A DNA stretch of 64,000 nt from Dreissena polymorpha (GCF_020536995.1 NC_068369.1:20279421-20343420); one strand, 5' to 3'; shown: positions 36,391 to 60,810, counted from the first letter of the stretch. The notes: generated from the letters alone by a model not told the origin. Numbers and translations: made by a program.

Positions 36391-37090
36391 AACAAGATGT
36401 GTTTGTGAAACACAATGTCCCCCTATATGATGTTTGACATTGTAGGATGACCTTGACCTTGTGAAGGATGACCTTGACCTTGACCTTTCACCACTCAAAA
36501 TGTGCAGCTCCATGAGATACACATGCATGCCAAATATCAAGTTGCTATCTTCAATATTGCAAAAGTATTCATAAAATAAGCGATTTGGGCCACATATATT
36601 TGACCTCTGACCTTGAAGGATGACCTTGACCTTGACCTTTCACCACTCAAAATGAGCAGCTCCATGAGATGCACATGCATGCCAAATATCAAGTTGCTAT
36701 CTTCAATATTGCAAAAGTATTCATAAAATGAGCGATTTTGGCCACATATAATTGACCTCTGACCTTGAAGGATGACCTTGACCTTTCACCACTCAAAATG
36801 TGCAGCTCCATGAGATACACATGCATGCCAAATATAAAGTTGCTATCTTCAATATTGCAAAAGTATTCATAAAATGAGCGATTTTGGCCACATATATTTG
36901 ACCTCTGACCTTGACCTTTCACCACTCAAAATGTGCAGCTTCATTAGATACACATGCATGCCAAATATGAAGTTGCTATCTTCAATATAGCAAAAGTTTT
37001 TGCAAAATGTTAAAGTTGGCGCAAACAGACAGACCAACAGACAGGGCAAAAACAATATGTCCCCCACTACTATAGTGAGGGACATAAAAA
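36391..37090 (+). mobile_element. Tandem-repeat-cored element, family B (four monomers)
   Basis: The 5' end is aacaag at 36391 with hairpin tgtgtttgtgaaacaca and atgtccccct. Four monomers of about 150 bp follow, each with gaccttgacctttcaccact, tgtgcagctccatgagatac, acatgcatgccaaatat and caagttgctatcttcaatat. Then come a cagacagaccaacagacag tail and a 3' hairpin at 37056-37085 (tatgtccccc...gagggacata). The 5' motif atgtccccc recurs in the 3' arm. Non-coding. Confidence 0.82.
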
Positions 37091-37625
37091 TAGAACAATA
37101 GGAGAGGATCAAGATTAGAACCTATGACTTTATTTGTATGTTATCTATAAAGGAGGCCTTTAGTGTGTGTGTGTGTGTTGATCTTTGCATGTTATATTTT
37201 AATGGCTCACCAGAATCAAAATGTATGTTTATGCTTGGTCTAATTTACTTTGCTTAATTTGCTGATTTTAATCGCTCATATTCCCAAAAAAACTTCTAAA
37301 ATGAGTTCGGAAAATCCCATTTTTATGATTTTTGGTATTTGAAACAAGCAGTTAAGTAAAGAAATACTGAGTTTAATATTGTTGTGTCCATGCAGCTGGT
37401 ATCTTCTTGTCTACTATATCAATCTTACGGATTAAAGTGTATCTGACATTATAATTTATTAATATAATTACATGTATTTTAAAGTTGCACATAAAGATAT
37501 AAATCTTTTTCCCAATTTAACACTTTACCAGATGTATTTTGACGTGTTTGTAGTCCCTTAGAAAGTTAAATATAATTAAAGACCTTTCTTACTAAATTCA
37601 AGTTTTAAAGGCTTCATTTCCAAAT
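37091..37625. other. No gene seen
   Basis: AT-rich; a (tg)n run of about 8 repeats lies near 37152-37167. Confidence 0.4.
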
Positions 37626-38474
37626 CTTAAGACAGCGATTTTCCTTGTCCAATTGGGAAAAGTACCCATACCGGTCCGATTGGGAAAAATTGAGTCGTGA
37701 AAACCTCAAAATTGGGAAAAATCAGTCGTGAAATCCTGAAATTGGGAAAATCGCGTCGTGAAGTTTGGGTCTTATTGAATACATCATACAGTTCATACTT
37801 AATTGAACATACCCATTTAAATAATCATTTGCAGGCATGCCTTAATGACCATTAAGTTATAATGTTTATATAAATAACAAAATATTATAAAGAACACACC
37901 AAATCAATTACTAGTTGTTTTAATCTCTTTTAAAGCAATGTCTCTCTCTTTCATTTTTGTGAAAATTTCAACAATCTTTGATGTTTGATCATCACTCAGT
38001 TGCTTGCATCCCTCCCTGCACAGCATCATTAGTGCTGTCAATGTGTCCTGTGATAGATGGTTCCGATTGTTTTTTTTGCATAATATTTGCTATTATGACT
38101 CATTTCAAACTACGATAAGGTTACAAACCGACGTAAAACAGTACGCCGACTGCCTGGCAAAAGAACCGGAAACAGTAACAACTCTATTGATTGAATGCGC
38201 TGAATAATAAAACCCGAAATTAATCGAGCGCGTGGTTACACACAACTATACGATTTTCTTTGTTCGCTCGCCGAAAGTTGTTTTTTTTACGAAACTTTCG
38301 ATCGTTTTGAGAAAAAATTCGGACGCTGATTGGGATTTTTCCAGATGCCGATTGGAAATTTGGGAATTTTTGCTCGATTGGGAAAGTACCGTTTTGGGAA
38401 TTTGGGAATTTTTGTTCGATTGGGAAAGTACCGTTTACCGGTACTTTATAAAGAAGGAGGAAAATCGCTGTAAG
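37626..38474 (-). mobile_element. Truncated DNA transposon with short TIRs, hAT-like C-terminus
   Basis: The ends cttaagacagcgattttcc (37626) and ggaaaatcgctgtaag (38459-38474) are inverted repeats with small differences. Repeated aattgggaaaa and gattgggaaagtacc phrases lie inside both ends. A minus-strand piece at 37904-38090 reads NRNHLSQDTLTALMMLC then KQLSDDQTSKIVEIF and ends in a stop. That resembles the C-terminal region of hAT-type transposases (KIAA1586/ZNF862-like), where an RNRLS-type motif is followed by a leucine-rich helix. Only this end of the protein is present, so the copy is dead. Confidence 0.5.
37904..38090 (-). pseudogene. hAT-family transposase C-terminal fragment
   Basis: About 60 residues are open to a stop at 37904-37906: KKNNRNHLSQDTLTALMM then LCREGCKQLSDDQ and KMKERDIALKEIK. 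The RN(R/H)LS and LTALMML pattern is like the hAT C-terminal dimerisation region. The upstream frame is closed by stops, so most of the transposase is missing. This is a family-level resemblance from memory, not a search result. Confidence 0.45.
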
Positions 38475-38603
38475 ATACTAATGAGCAGCAAACAGCATAA
38501 AACGTGAACAGAATGCAAGTTATTTATGTAGGCTGGTCTGGTTTTATGCTGTTTGCACATAGCCATTGTCACTTTGCTTCTGAGTGGTAAAGGGTTAAAG
38601 AAA
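38475..38603 (-). repeat. TTAACCC-type MITE, one end missing
   Basis: The right end ggtaaagggttaa (38591-38603) is the family end. Inside, aaacagcataaaac (38490) and gttttatgctgttt (38539) form an inverted pair. The left end directly abuts the TIR of the element at 37626-38474, suggesting that insertion or recombination removed it. Confidence 0.55.
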
Positions 38604-39582
38604 ATTCATTCTCGTATTCCGAATTTCACATTCAGTCATATTCCTTAAATAATGTAAAAAAAGCTCTGTTCCTCAACAACTTTAAGTGAATATTAAACAA
38701 GATGCAATCTTCTAATAGGAATGTACTGATGTAGTTTTAATGATCAAATTAAGTTGGGATAAGAAAGAAATAATGATAAAAACCCATATAGCAGGTCAAA
38801 ATTCTTAATCCATATATTGCCAAATTAAAAGTATACACATATTCACATGCTTTACTGAGCGTTTCAGAGCACAAATGGAAGTAGGTCAACCATAAACAAT
38901 TTGGAAAGTGTGGGCCTTTAAAATATAAGAATTAAACTAAATGGTCTTCAAAAAAATGCTCACTTTGCAGAAACGACATTAACAGTATATATTTTAGTGT
39001 ACGGACGTCTTTCCTTCAACAGTTTCAGAGGCTGGCAGATCTATGTTAAGTTCAATCATAACATGTAATGATGTATCGTGAACAAAGGGAGCAAAATCAA
39101 CATGCATTTCTGGGTAATCTAATTGCTAAATTTCTACTTACTAAACTGCATCACAACATCGATATATCTTACAATTGAACTGCTATGAGGGTTTCCACGG
39201 CTGAATAAACAAACGTTTTAAAACTTGTTCTAAATTGGAACAGACTCAGTGACTGACAGTCAAATGATAATGAGCTGTGCAGCCTCTTTGTAATGGGTCA
39301 CGTGACTTAAGGAGAAGTTGTTTTATGTATAAATTATGATTATAAACCAAATAATCACATGCATAGCGTGTAATTAATAATATATTTTTATTTTACTTAT
39401 TTTTCATATGTATGTAAGGGTTAATGAGATAGCTAAACGTGAAAATATATCGCTTTAGCGTTAGGCTTATCCCGACGGAAATTACGTCATTACTGACTTC
39501 TAATGTTTACTTCCCTAGTTTGACGATAGAACTAACTTTTTTTACTTCTTTTTGTAGAACAAGTTTTACTGTTATATTAAAA
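38604..39582. promoter_or_regulatory. Shared 5' region between SMUG1 (-) and CHMP5 (+)
   Basis: No coding sequence. A strong donor-like site on the minus strand, cagttta|gtaagtag near 39141, could end a non-coding first exon of SMUG1. On the plus strand ttacttctttttgtag|aac (acceptor-like, ending 39557) lies 25 bp before the CHMP5 ATG, so its 5' UTR may also be spliced. If both hold, the two promoters would be a few hundred bases apart at most. No TATA box or CpG-rich block was clear. Confidence 0.35.
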
Positions 39583-51368
<11,786 letters not shown>

Positions 51369-52740
51369 TGCACTATTGTCAAGGCATATATGGTTGTGAT
51401 AGGAATGCTGATTGGGATGGACTGCATGCATGAATGAGATTTGACTGGGAGCTTGACCTTTGTGCACCAATACTGGGTTGACAACAAGCTTATCCTGTGC
51501 TAAACCCACTTATTCCTTGATACAATTTTATATTGCAAATAAGGATGATTTTTTTCCACTAATGGTATTAACATTGAACTAGTGACGGTTGATATGGTAT
51601 GTGAAATTGAAAGGATTTTTAATGTGTCGGCTTTGTTTGTATCAGCAGATAATTGGGTTTTACCAAAAGCTTATGCAATCTTGGATACTTCTTTTATCTA
51701 TAGACAGTTACTTAAGCCTGTTATGGAACTGAAAACTGTAGCTTACAATTGTGAAATAAAATACCTTAAAAATTGTTTTCCAAAAGAGAAAAATATATTT
51801 CTTTTTCTCTAAAGCCTTGATGTAAGCATTTTTGAAAGAAAAATAATTCCTTAAAATATTTTCTAACAAATAATACCATATTATATTTTTCAGGATCCTG
51901 CCCCCAATAAATTTGACAAAAACCTTGCCTAAATAAGTTCAACTTTTAGATAAATATTTCCTACCAGATGACTTAAGTAAGCTTTTTTGAGGAAGTTATG
52001 CAAACATGTAACTAAAACTTTTTAGCATGCAAATGACCTGTGAGTGTACATTAATTTCAACCTTGCAACCATTTAACATTGATATACATGTTTGCATATT
52101 GTGGAATATGATTCATATATATTTTTACTAAAATTATTGGTATTCATGTAAAGATTGCTTTTTATTTTTTAAATTCAAGTTTGGATCTCCAAAAAAAATA
52201 CTTAAATATTTTCCATGAAAATGCAATTCAAATGGTAAAATTATACTAAAAACCTAATGCTACTACATTCAGTTGGCTTTAGGTATCTGTTTAAAACAAA
52301 TCATGTTTATAGCATTGTCATGTGAAAAATAGTGGAATATTTTCATCTTTTCAAATTAGTATACACTTATTAAACACATTATTTTTCAACACTCATTAGT
52401 AGGCCCCTATTTTTAAATACAAATGTATATAAATAAAATTATAATTTTTGTCATTTTAAGCATCTTAATTTAAGCATTATTATGAAACACACAAGACTAA
52501 AGATACAGATGTAGGTTTTAAGATGGTACATGCAATGATAAATAAAGAAAGCATAAAGAAAGCATAGTATAATTCGGTATGCGCATACACATCACAAACT
52601 GGAAATCTGTGTAATTAAAATGCATCATATTCATAATTCATTGATGTGCTCCATTGTTATTTATATGTTTTGTGTTGATGTTGATACAATGTAATGATAT
52701 TGTAGAAATCTCTGAAAATAAAGTAATGTAAAGTCTTGCT
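51369..52740 (+). terminator. CHMP5 3' UTR with poly(A) signal
   Basis: AT-rich sequence of about 1.35 kb follows the stop. AATAAA at 52717-52722 is followed by a T/GT-rich stretch (cttgctttgttttttg, from about 52736), the usual downstream element. Earlier AATAAA copies near 52540 are alternatives. The UTR end is inferred. Confidence 0.55.
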
Positions 52741-52959
52741 TTGTTTTTTGTAAGTTAATTGTTGAATTTGTAAACCACTTATATACAGATCTGTACAACT
52801 GGCTATTTATGTTTCTTAACAAACTTAACATTTACAAAGTGTTTAAGACATGGTTAGACAGTTTCATCAAGAGGGTAGCAAATACAGTTTCATGTAAAAA
52901 GCAATCAGTAAACCAAACCAAAAGTGCTGTTTGTATTATCAACAATTGACATTTGTTAA

Positions 52960-53471
52960 GTCATTTTTTTCGCCCAATGTGCCAGTAAGCATTGTACTTG
53001 TCTGTCTGTACATGTATTCATACATCCTAAAATTGATTTCAATTTCTCTTGAACTTCTCAGGGATTTAATTCAAACTTTTATAGTAAATTGACCTTAATG
53101 TGTAGATTATCATATAAAAAGGAATTTTGCTGCGATGAGTTTTGGCAATTTTTTTATCCCTTTCTCTTCCCACTATGGAATATGTAGTCCCAAAATTTTA
53201 AGTTTTCAACTCCTCTTTATCTACACAGTTGAATGAATGTGCAGATTGTTAAGATAGGACTGTTTAGTGAATTTCTTGGTGAAATGAAATGACGTGCATA
53301 ATGTCCATATTGCCATCTATCCATGTTTTAAGAACAAGTTTCATGAAACAATATGAAGAACTTTAAAAGTTATCGCAGAATCCAGAAAAGTGTTACAGAC
53401 AGACTCACAGACCAACACACAGAGCGCAAACCATAAGTCCCCTCCGGTGAAACCGATAGGGACAATAAAAT
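52960..53471 (+). mobile_element. Tandem-repeat-cored element remnant (3' hairpin present)
   Basis: The core is degenerate: acatcctaaaattgatttca, aagaacaagtttcatgaaac. The tail gttacagacagactcacaga leads into a 3' hairpin gtcccct-ccggtgaaaccgat-agggac at 53437-53463, followed by aataaaa. An AACAAG start was not found, so the 5' boundary is a guess. Confidence 0.5.
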
Positions 53472-55631
53472 AGCCTGCAACTGCAGCTAAATTCCAAATT
53501 CGTCCCAACTTTTGTGATTCTTGTAAAGTTACATAGGTAGAGCGCTGACACGTTCTGGGTCCTCAAAACTGCAGCCTCAGACGCAGAAGGACCTTATTTA
53601 CTTCGAAACACACACACTTGTTTACTCAAAATGTGGTTTTATATGCCTATTTTAATACAGGCAAGAAGGTAATCCCTAAACCAGATTTGTCAAAACTTTC
53701 CAGAAGATATCTGTGTAAAGCATTAATAGATTTCAAATAACTACGCTATATGACATTGGTCAAACAAGGCCACAGTGTAAGGTCAAACAAGGTAGCAATG
53801 TAAGGTCAAACAAGGTCACAATCTAAGATCAACGTAAGGCATATTGTCTACAGAATGAAGTTGGATTTTCAGGTAAATCATTAGATAAGTTTAAACCACA
53901 TTCATCATGCTGCGAGCAAGCGTCATTAGCAAAAAGTGTCCCAAAAATGTCAAGGTCTCAGTTAAAATAAAGTATCATAAATCGTTCAAATTAAGTATCA
54001 GAAATCTAATCTATGAGTCTTTGTCTCAATAATGACCGTTTCTTTTTGTTTATATCACTATTGGTTAAACATAAAATAACATATTATAAGCTTTACATTT
54101 TAAATCCAGAATTTTTGTCTCGAATATTTTTGTGTTCAAAACTTGTAAACATTACATCCACTAATTCACTTGATAAATTTGTGTTTATTACTCTTCATAA
54201 ATATTATATATTTTCTTAAAATATTAAAATTTAAATGCTTAGATCTGCACTATCATTTTCAATCAATGGATACAACTTAAATTAAAGTGACATACGAACA
54301 CGTTCCCGATTGTGACCATTGTGACTCGGGCCGGAGTCTGGACGGTCGATATCGTGGCTTTTATATAGATACAACAACAACAAAAATGACTTTGACCTCA
54401 AAACTTCGATTATTTGTTAATAATATAAATTCTATTATTCTGAAGATAAGTGGAACACACCAAACACCAGGTTTGTAGCCACAAAGAATTGATACAATTA
54501 CAATCGAATGATAGAGAATTATGCATCGTCTTTTTTACACAGTGTTATAAGTTTCGGATGTATCAGTTCGGATAACTTTAAACATGAACTTTAAGAATAG
54601 TTGCAAATATCCAACTGCTAGCTATTGAACTTCTGCGTCGCTGGGAGTTGCAACCGCTTTTTCGTGGAAGGGTTACGTTGCTGCCTGGAATCCAGGCAGT
54701 ACTTAAATCGTAATATTAGCTACATAAATACATATCGACAGGGCTTTCCACAGATGCCCCGGGGCTGTTAGGGGAAGGTATTTTTTTACATTTGTAGAGT
54801 GAAATGACGTTATTTGGTGCATCATGACTCTTCAAGAAAAAAACGGCAATAGTCATTGATATAAAGGACATTTTTAACAATTGTTTTTACACTTTCCTGC
54901 ATAGATACGCATAATCCTGTCTCAATCATTTCCTTAAAACATCCTTATCAACCATACTTTCTATCTATAACTGCATACTTACTACTTTTCCTGTCGCTAC
55001 TCATTACCCTATAATCCTGTATAATCCAGTTTTAAAGCAAATTCTGGTAAATATGTATGATAAAAGTGCTCCAGAATTTAAAGAAACACAAACATTCACC
55101 ATTTTTCTTAAGTATCAAATAATTGTTGGCATTTGTTACTATTCAAAGATGTAATGAAATAATGCCCAATGGGGCGTGTTTTTTCCACTGAAACCTGCGT
55201 TAATCGCCTGACGTGATGTTCACGTTTTTATACAACACAAAATGCACCCACACTTTCCATGCGACGTTCTACATGTCTGCATAATTTTCGCGCACTGTTT
55301 ATTTAACGCTAGAATTTGTTAATGTCAGGTTAGCATTAATATTCGGAAGCATGTTTCGTATTACAAATTTGATAATGCTCATTTGAGAATCGAACGAAGC
55401 ATTGACAGTGGTGCGTAATTAATTAAACGATAATTTGTTTAAGGGCATTACGAGTTGAATAAATGTTTTGACCATATTAATAATTATGCATGAAATGCAC
55501 AATATCCACGAGGATTACACATGGTTGCCATCATCAGTCTTCTAAGTAAGTTGCCCAGATTTCATCGTGGAGGTGTACACCGTAGGCACTGATGAGTGTG
55601 TTAGAAAACAAAGCCAACAAACTGCCATAAA
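53472..55631. other. No gene seen; short direct repeat at 53757-53840
   Basis: The phrase aaggtcaaacaaggt recurs three to four times at about 53757-53840. Otherwise the region is AT-rich and non-coding by inspection up to the LTR element. Confidence 0.45.
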
Positions 55632-56457
55632 TGTAACACTGGTGGTATCTATATAATAATTATACCTAATTATATTGTTCCACGAGTGCGGGTTCGTTAA
55701 TGTTCAGGAAGATTTAAGACATGTAAACCTTTTATAAGGTTGTTTTATACTTTATTATAGTGCTACATATTAAATATTCAATATTCAATGTTGAATTCCA
55801 GATATGAAGACAACCTGAAATTAATAATAACACAAATTATAGTAAAATAACATACATAATAATATGATGGTCATCTAGTGGCTTTTATACAAAGTTGCAT
55901 AGAAAACAATATACCGGTAATGATCAATATAAAACATACATATCCGCTTTTATAATGCATTCATGACTTTAACAATATTTCAATATTCTTACCATTTATG
56001 GAATGGCTGCTTTACCCTCACACACTGGTCTTACACACAGGATTCTCCGTGAAGATGTTAAGCTCTGCAAGTTAAATGCATGTGCTAATAAAGCATACAG
56101 AAATAGTGACTAAGATAGGAAAGAGCAATTCTGAGAAGTGCTGCCATTTTGCCAAGTCGCGGAAACAATACAGATTTATAAAAATGCACAATAATTACTT
56201 GTACAAAACAAATCAATTATCCACAATCATTATAAAAACACTATTGCAACCAAGAGACTTATACTAACCTCAAAGAAGCACGGCTCTTAAATTACATTTG
56301 AAAAAAACATGTCCTTCCAGCTCAACCCATGAAATACTACTGCCAGAGCGGGAAAGAAACTTGCCCAACAGATTCAATGTACAGGAAAGAAAATAGGCTA
56401 AAAACAACTATGCACACAAGGGAGACAACTTTTAAATAGAATTTGTGACTGGTTACA
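55632..56457 (-). repeat. 3' LTR of the Ty3/gypsy element
   Basis: 826 bp, same TG...CA ends as its partner. The length difference comes from a few short indels. The purine-rich tract lies directly at its inner edge. Confidence 0.92.
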
Positions 56458-56475
56458 CACTTCCCCCAGCTCAGA
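56458..56475 (-). other. Polypurine tract
   Basis: The minus strand reads gagctgggggaagtg directly before the 3' LTR, the expected purine-rich primer for plus-strand synthesis. Confidence 0.7.
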
Positions 56476-56691
56476 AATGATGTCCTCATCATTACATGTG
56501 TATGTCCATATTATTTGTCAAATGTCACAAGAATTGTCCCTGTCACATAACACATTCTGTCTTACATAAGAAAATACAAACTTACTATGAAACAGTACTA
56601 TACCAATACAATAAAGTAAGCATTACACCAACTTACAATACATTACACTACAATTGTACAGTAACTAACTATACAAGTACAAATATACAAC

Positions 56692-58030
56692 TCATACAGT
56701 ATAAAGTTCTTCTTCAAATTTGTCTGATATCTTATGTTTTCCTTTGAAAGCAAGTATTTTGACCAAAACTCTGTCTCCTACTTCAAGTTTAGCTGCTTTA
56801 GCTTTCCTGTCATACACTGACTTTTGTTTAAATTTTGCTTTATCAATGTGTTTTTCAACAATATCCCTGGTTTTCTGCATTCTACATTGCAAATCCGCAA
56901 TATATTCAGAAAAACTTTTCTGATTTGAATCAGGGTTTGCTTTCTCAAAAACAGCATCAATAAACAATTTTGGTTTACGACCAAGCATCACTTCAAAGGG
57001 AGACAATTTAGTGGACTCGTGAGGTATGCAATTATAGCTATATACTAAAGAGTTTACATATTTCTTCCAATTTTGTTTTTCTAAATTTTCCAATGTTCCA
57101 AGCATGTCTTAAAGTGTACGGTTGAATCGCTCTGGACCAGAGTTTCCTTGTGGATGATAAACAGAAGTATGTGATTTTTTTATGTTTCCAATTGTACACA
57201 ATTCTTTGATGATTTCAGATTCAAAGTTGGCACCTTGGTCACTATGTTACCTTGTAGGCATACCATAGTGCACAATGAAATTATTATAGAATATTTCTGC
57301 AGTAGTTTTTGCAGTTAATTTTTTTGTTGGTATAGCCATGGCAAACTTAGTAAAATGATCAGTAATAACCAAAATATTTGAATATCCACCCTTACAAGGT
57401 TCAACACTCAGAAAATCAAAGCAAACTAACTCCAAAGGATAGGTGGTATTAACATTTATCAATGGAGCTCTGATGTTGGTTGAGGTTTTTCTTCTCAAAC
57501 ATCTGTCACAATTTAAAATCCAGTTTTCAACATCAGTTAACATAAATGGCCAGTAAAAACGCTCTCGCAGCAAACGTGCTGTTCTGTCTTTTCCGGAATG
57601 ACCAACATCATTGTGTAGACCACAAAGAACTTTTTGCCTATAAACTATAGGTAAAACTAATTGTTCAACAGTTTCATCATTTTCCCTAATCTTTCTAAAT
57701 AAGATTCCTCTTTTAATGACAAAATTACTAAATTGTTTTTTCATTATTTGGTCTTCTCTGGAAAAACATTGTGGAATTATTTTATTGATTGTGGTTATTC
57801 TCCATTTGTCAATCAACGGATCCATTCTTTGTTGTTTTCTCATTTCTCTTAGTTCAATTTGAGCCATTGGCTTTCCAGGATTTTCAGTAATTTCAACAAT
57901 ATTGACATTTATTGATGGCAGTAATTCTACAAAAGGTGGTGAAATACAACCACATATTGCATTCACTACATCAGTGTCCATTGAATACTTACCTGACTCC
58001 AGTTGAGAATATGGATAACGGCTCATAGCA
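56692..58030 (-). mobile_element. Integrase part of the Ty3/gypsy element
   Basis: The zinc-binding HHCC region is visible (LHNDVGHSGKDRT ... WILNCDRCLRRK), then the catalytic-core phrase LELVCFDFLSVEP and VITDHFTKFAMAIP. A later segment has YNCIPHESTKLSPFEVM and the C-terminal VGDRVLVK block. Order and motifs fit Ty3/gypsy integrases; no chromodomain was noticed. Confidence 0.88.
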
Positions 58031-58043
58031 TCGGCATCTTTGT

Positions 58044-58874
58044 TATCCCCCGCCAGAGGCGGAGGGATATTGTTTTGGCGTTGTCCATCCGTCCGTCCGA
58101 CTGTCCTTCCATCCGTCCGGCACTTTTGTGTCCGGAGCCATATCTTGGAAGTGCTTTGGCGGATTTCATTGAAACTTGGTATGAGTATATATATGCATAA
58201 GAGGATGATGCACGCCAAATAGCATTGTACACCATCTGTTAAAAACAGAGTTATGGTCCTTTGTATCTTGAAAAAATCCTTTTTACTATAGGCACTTTTG
58301 TGTCCGGAGCCATATCTTGGAAGTGCTCTGGCGGATTTCATTGAAACTTGGTATGAGTATATATATGCATAAGAGGATGATGCACGCCAAATGGCATTGT
58401 ACGCCATCTGTTATAAACAGAGTTATGGCCCTTTGTATCTTAAAAAAATGCTTTTTACTATAGGCACTTTTGTGTCCGGAGCCATGTCTTGGAAGTGCTT
58501 TGGCGGATTTCATTGAAACTTGGTATGAGTATATATATGCATAAGAGGATGATACACGCCAAATGGCATTCTACACCATCTGTTAAAAACAGAGTTATGG
58601 TCCTTTGTATCTTGAAAAAATGCTTTTTACTATAGGCACTTATGTGTCCGGAGCCATATCTTGGAAGTGCTTTTGCGGATTTCATTGAAACTTGGTATGA
58701 GTATATATATGGATAATAGGATGATGCAGGCCAAATGGCATTGTACACCATCTGATAATAACAGAGTTATAGCCCTTTGTATCTTCAAAAAAATGCTTTT
58801 TTAGTGTCAAATATAACACTTTTGTGTCCAGAAGTATATAGGCGAGGGATATCAATTCAACGAATTTGCTTGTT
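58044..58874 (-). mobile_element. Family A element nested in the LTR retrotransposon (four monomers)
   Basis: On the minus strand it starts aacaagcaaattcgttgaat then gatatccctcgcc and ends in a hairpin at 58045-58070 (tatccctccgcc...ggcgggggata). Four monomers of about 175 bp (tggcacttttgtgtccggag, or its complement, near 58111, 58290, 58463 and 58637). It interrupts the retrotransposon between its integrase and RNase H parts, so it moved after that element had inserted. Confidence 0.88.
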
Positions 58875-58883
58875 ATTTATACC

Positions 58884-59280
58884 TCAACGGTATTGAATGT
58901 CAAAAGAAAAAGAACTTAATGCTGATAACCAACGTTGGCCAGTAGCATCTAATTTAGCAGTTGTTAAAATATATGTTAACGGATTATTACCTGTTAACAC
59001 ACGAAAGTGATTGTTGGTCAAGTAATCAGAAAACTTTTCTGTTACTGCCCATTTTAGAGCTAAAAACTCTAATTTAAAAGCTGAGTAGTTTTTATCAGAT
59101 GGGGACAAAGATCTACTAGCGTATGAAATTACGCGTTTGAGCCCATCTTGTTCTTGATATAAAATTGCACCAAGTCCTTTGGTAGAAGCATCAGTATGCA
59201 ATTCAAAAGGAAGTTTAAAATTGGGATATGCCAATACAGGCGAAGAAGTTAAAATACCTTTCAAAAGTTCAAAACTTTTC
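58884..59280 (-). mobile_element. RNase H part of the Ty3/gypsy element
   Basis: Phrases PFELHTDASTKGLGAIL, VISYASRSLSPSDKNYS, LEFLALKWAVTEKFSDYL and LTGNNPLTYI are the classic RNase H blocks of this family, following RT as expected. Confidence 0.9.
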
Positions 59281-59311
59281 TGGTGATCTGCACCCTATTG
59301 CCATTCCTTTT

Positions 59312-59631
59312 TATCCCCCCCCCCCATAGGCGGAGGGATATTGTTTTGGCGTTGTTCGTCCATCCATCCGTCTTTCCGTCCGTCCGTCTTTCTTTCCGTC
59401 CGTCCGGCACTTTTGTGTCCGGAGCCATATCTTGGAACTGCTTTGGCAGATTTCATTGAAACTTAGTATGAGTATATATATGGATAAGAGGATGATGCAC
59501 GCCAAATGGCATTGTACACCATCTGTTAATTACGGAGTTATGGCCCTTTGTATCTTGAAAAAATGCTTTTTTTGTGTCCGGAGATATATCTTGGAAATGC
59601 TTTGGCAGATTTCATTGAAACCTGGAATGAG

Positions 59632-59664
<33 letters not shown>

Positions 59665-59917
59665 GGATAAGAGGATGATGCACTCCAAATGGAATTGTTC
59701 ACCATTGGATAATAACAGAGTTATGTCCCTTTGTATCTTGAAAAAAAAATGTGTGTCCGGAGCCATACCTTGGAAGTGCTGTGACGGATTTCATTGAAAC
59801 TTGGTATAAGTATATGGATAAGAGGATGATGCACGTTGGCATTGTCCATCAGTCCAGAAATTTTTTTTGTCCAGAAGTATATTGGCGGGGGATATCAATT
59901 CAACGAATTTGCTTGTT
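59312..59917 (-). mobile_element. Second family A element nested in the LTR retrotransposon
   Basis: Same ends: 3' hairpin near 59312-59340 (tatcccccc...ggcggaggga) and the aacaagcaaattcg end at 59917. Three monomers; one carries an expanded (ta)n run at about 59634-59660. It sits between the RT and RNase H parts. It differs from its neighbour in copy number and sequence, so it is a separate insertion. Confidence 0.88.
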
Positions 59918-59919
59918 AG

Positions 59920-60810
59920 ACTTCAATTTCCTTTTTTTTTCATTAGTGGGTAGAAGTAAATCCGCCAAACCACGTGTAATGGTGCTGAAATCTTTTACAA
60001 AACGACGATAATATCCTACAAAAGCAAGGAAACTTCGAAGTTCATCTGGATTTGTAGGTGTTGGCCACTTACTAACTTTATCAATTTTTTCAGGGTCAGT
60101 TTTTACTCCATCACTGCCCACAACATGACCCAGAGAAGATACATTCTTTCTAAAAAAAAAACACTTCAGGTGCAAGCTTCAAATTCCAAGATTTTAAACG
60201 TTCAAATACTTGTTCTATATTATCCAAATGTTCTTTGTAAGTTTTGCTATAAATAATAATATCGTCAATAGAAACGACACAAATTTTCATGTTTAAATCA
60301 CCAAGACATTCAGTCATTGCTCTCTGGTATGTGGCGGGCGAATTCGTCAAACCAAAAGCCATTTTATTAAACTCCCAAAGTCCAAATGGTCCTAAAGTAA
60401 ATGCTGTTGTTTGTTTATGTTATTCTTCTATTTCAATTTGGTGATATCCTGACTTCATGTCCAAAGTAGTAAAGTATTGAGCACCATTTAAACAATCAAA
60501 TATTTCTTCAAGTCTTGGAAAAGCATAAGAGTCTTTTATTGTTCTTTCATTCAAAGTTCTGTAATCGACACACATTCATAATTTCCCATTGCGTTTCCTA
60601 ACCAAAACCATTGGTGAAGCAAATGGTGACTTTGATGGTCTAATTACACCACATGAGTGTAATTGTTCTAAGTGCACACGCACTTCGTCGCACACGCACT
60701 TCGTCAACCATGACAGGCGGTAAACGCCTATACGCAATTTAAAAGGTGTGTCATTCGTCAATTCGGTGTGTAGTTTCTGAACACTGACCGATATCTGTAT
60801 CACTTGTTGA
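59920..60810 (-). mobile_element. Reverse transcriptase part of the Ty3/gypsy element
   Basis: Recognisable blocks include IRPSKSPFASPMVLVRKRN, FGLTNSPATYQRAM, VVSIDDIIIYS (catalytic YxDD-type block) and the thumb phrase FLAFVGYYRRFVKDFS, all typical of Ty3/gypsy RT. Fossil state as described for the whole element. Confidence 0.88.

Noticed and set aside
58003-58751. Small proteins overlapping the nested repeat in the LTR element
   Set aside because: They arise from family A monomers and have no independent support.
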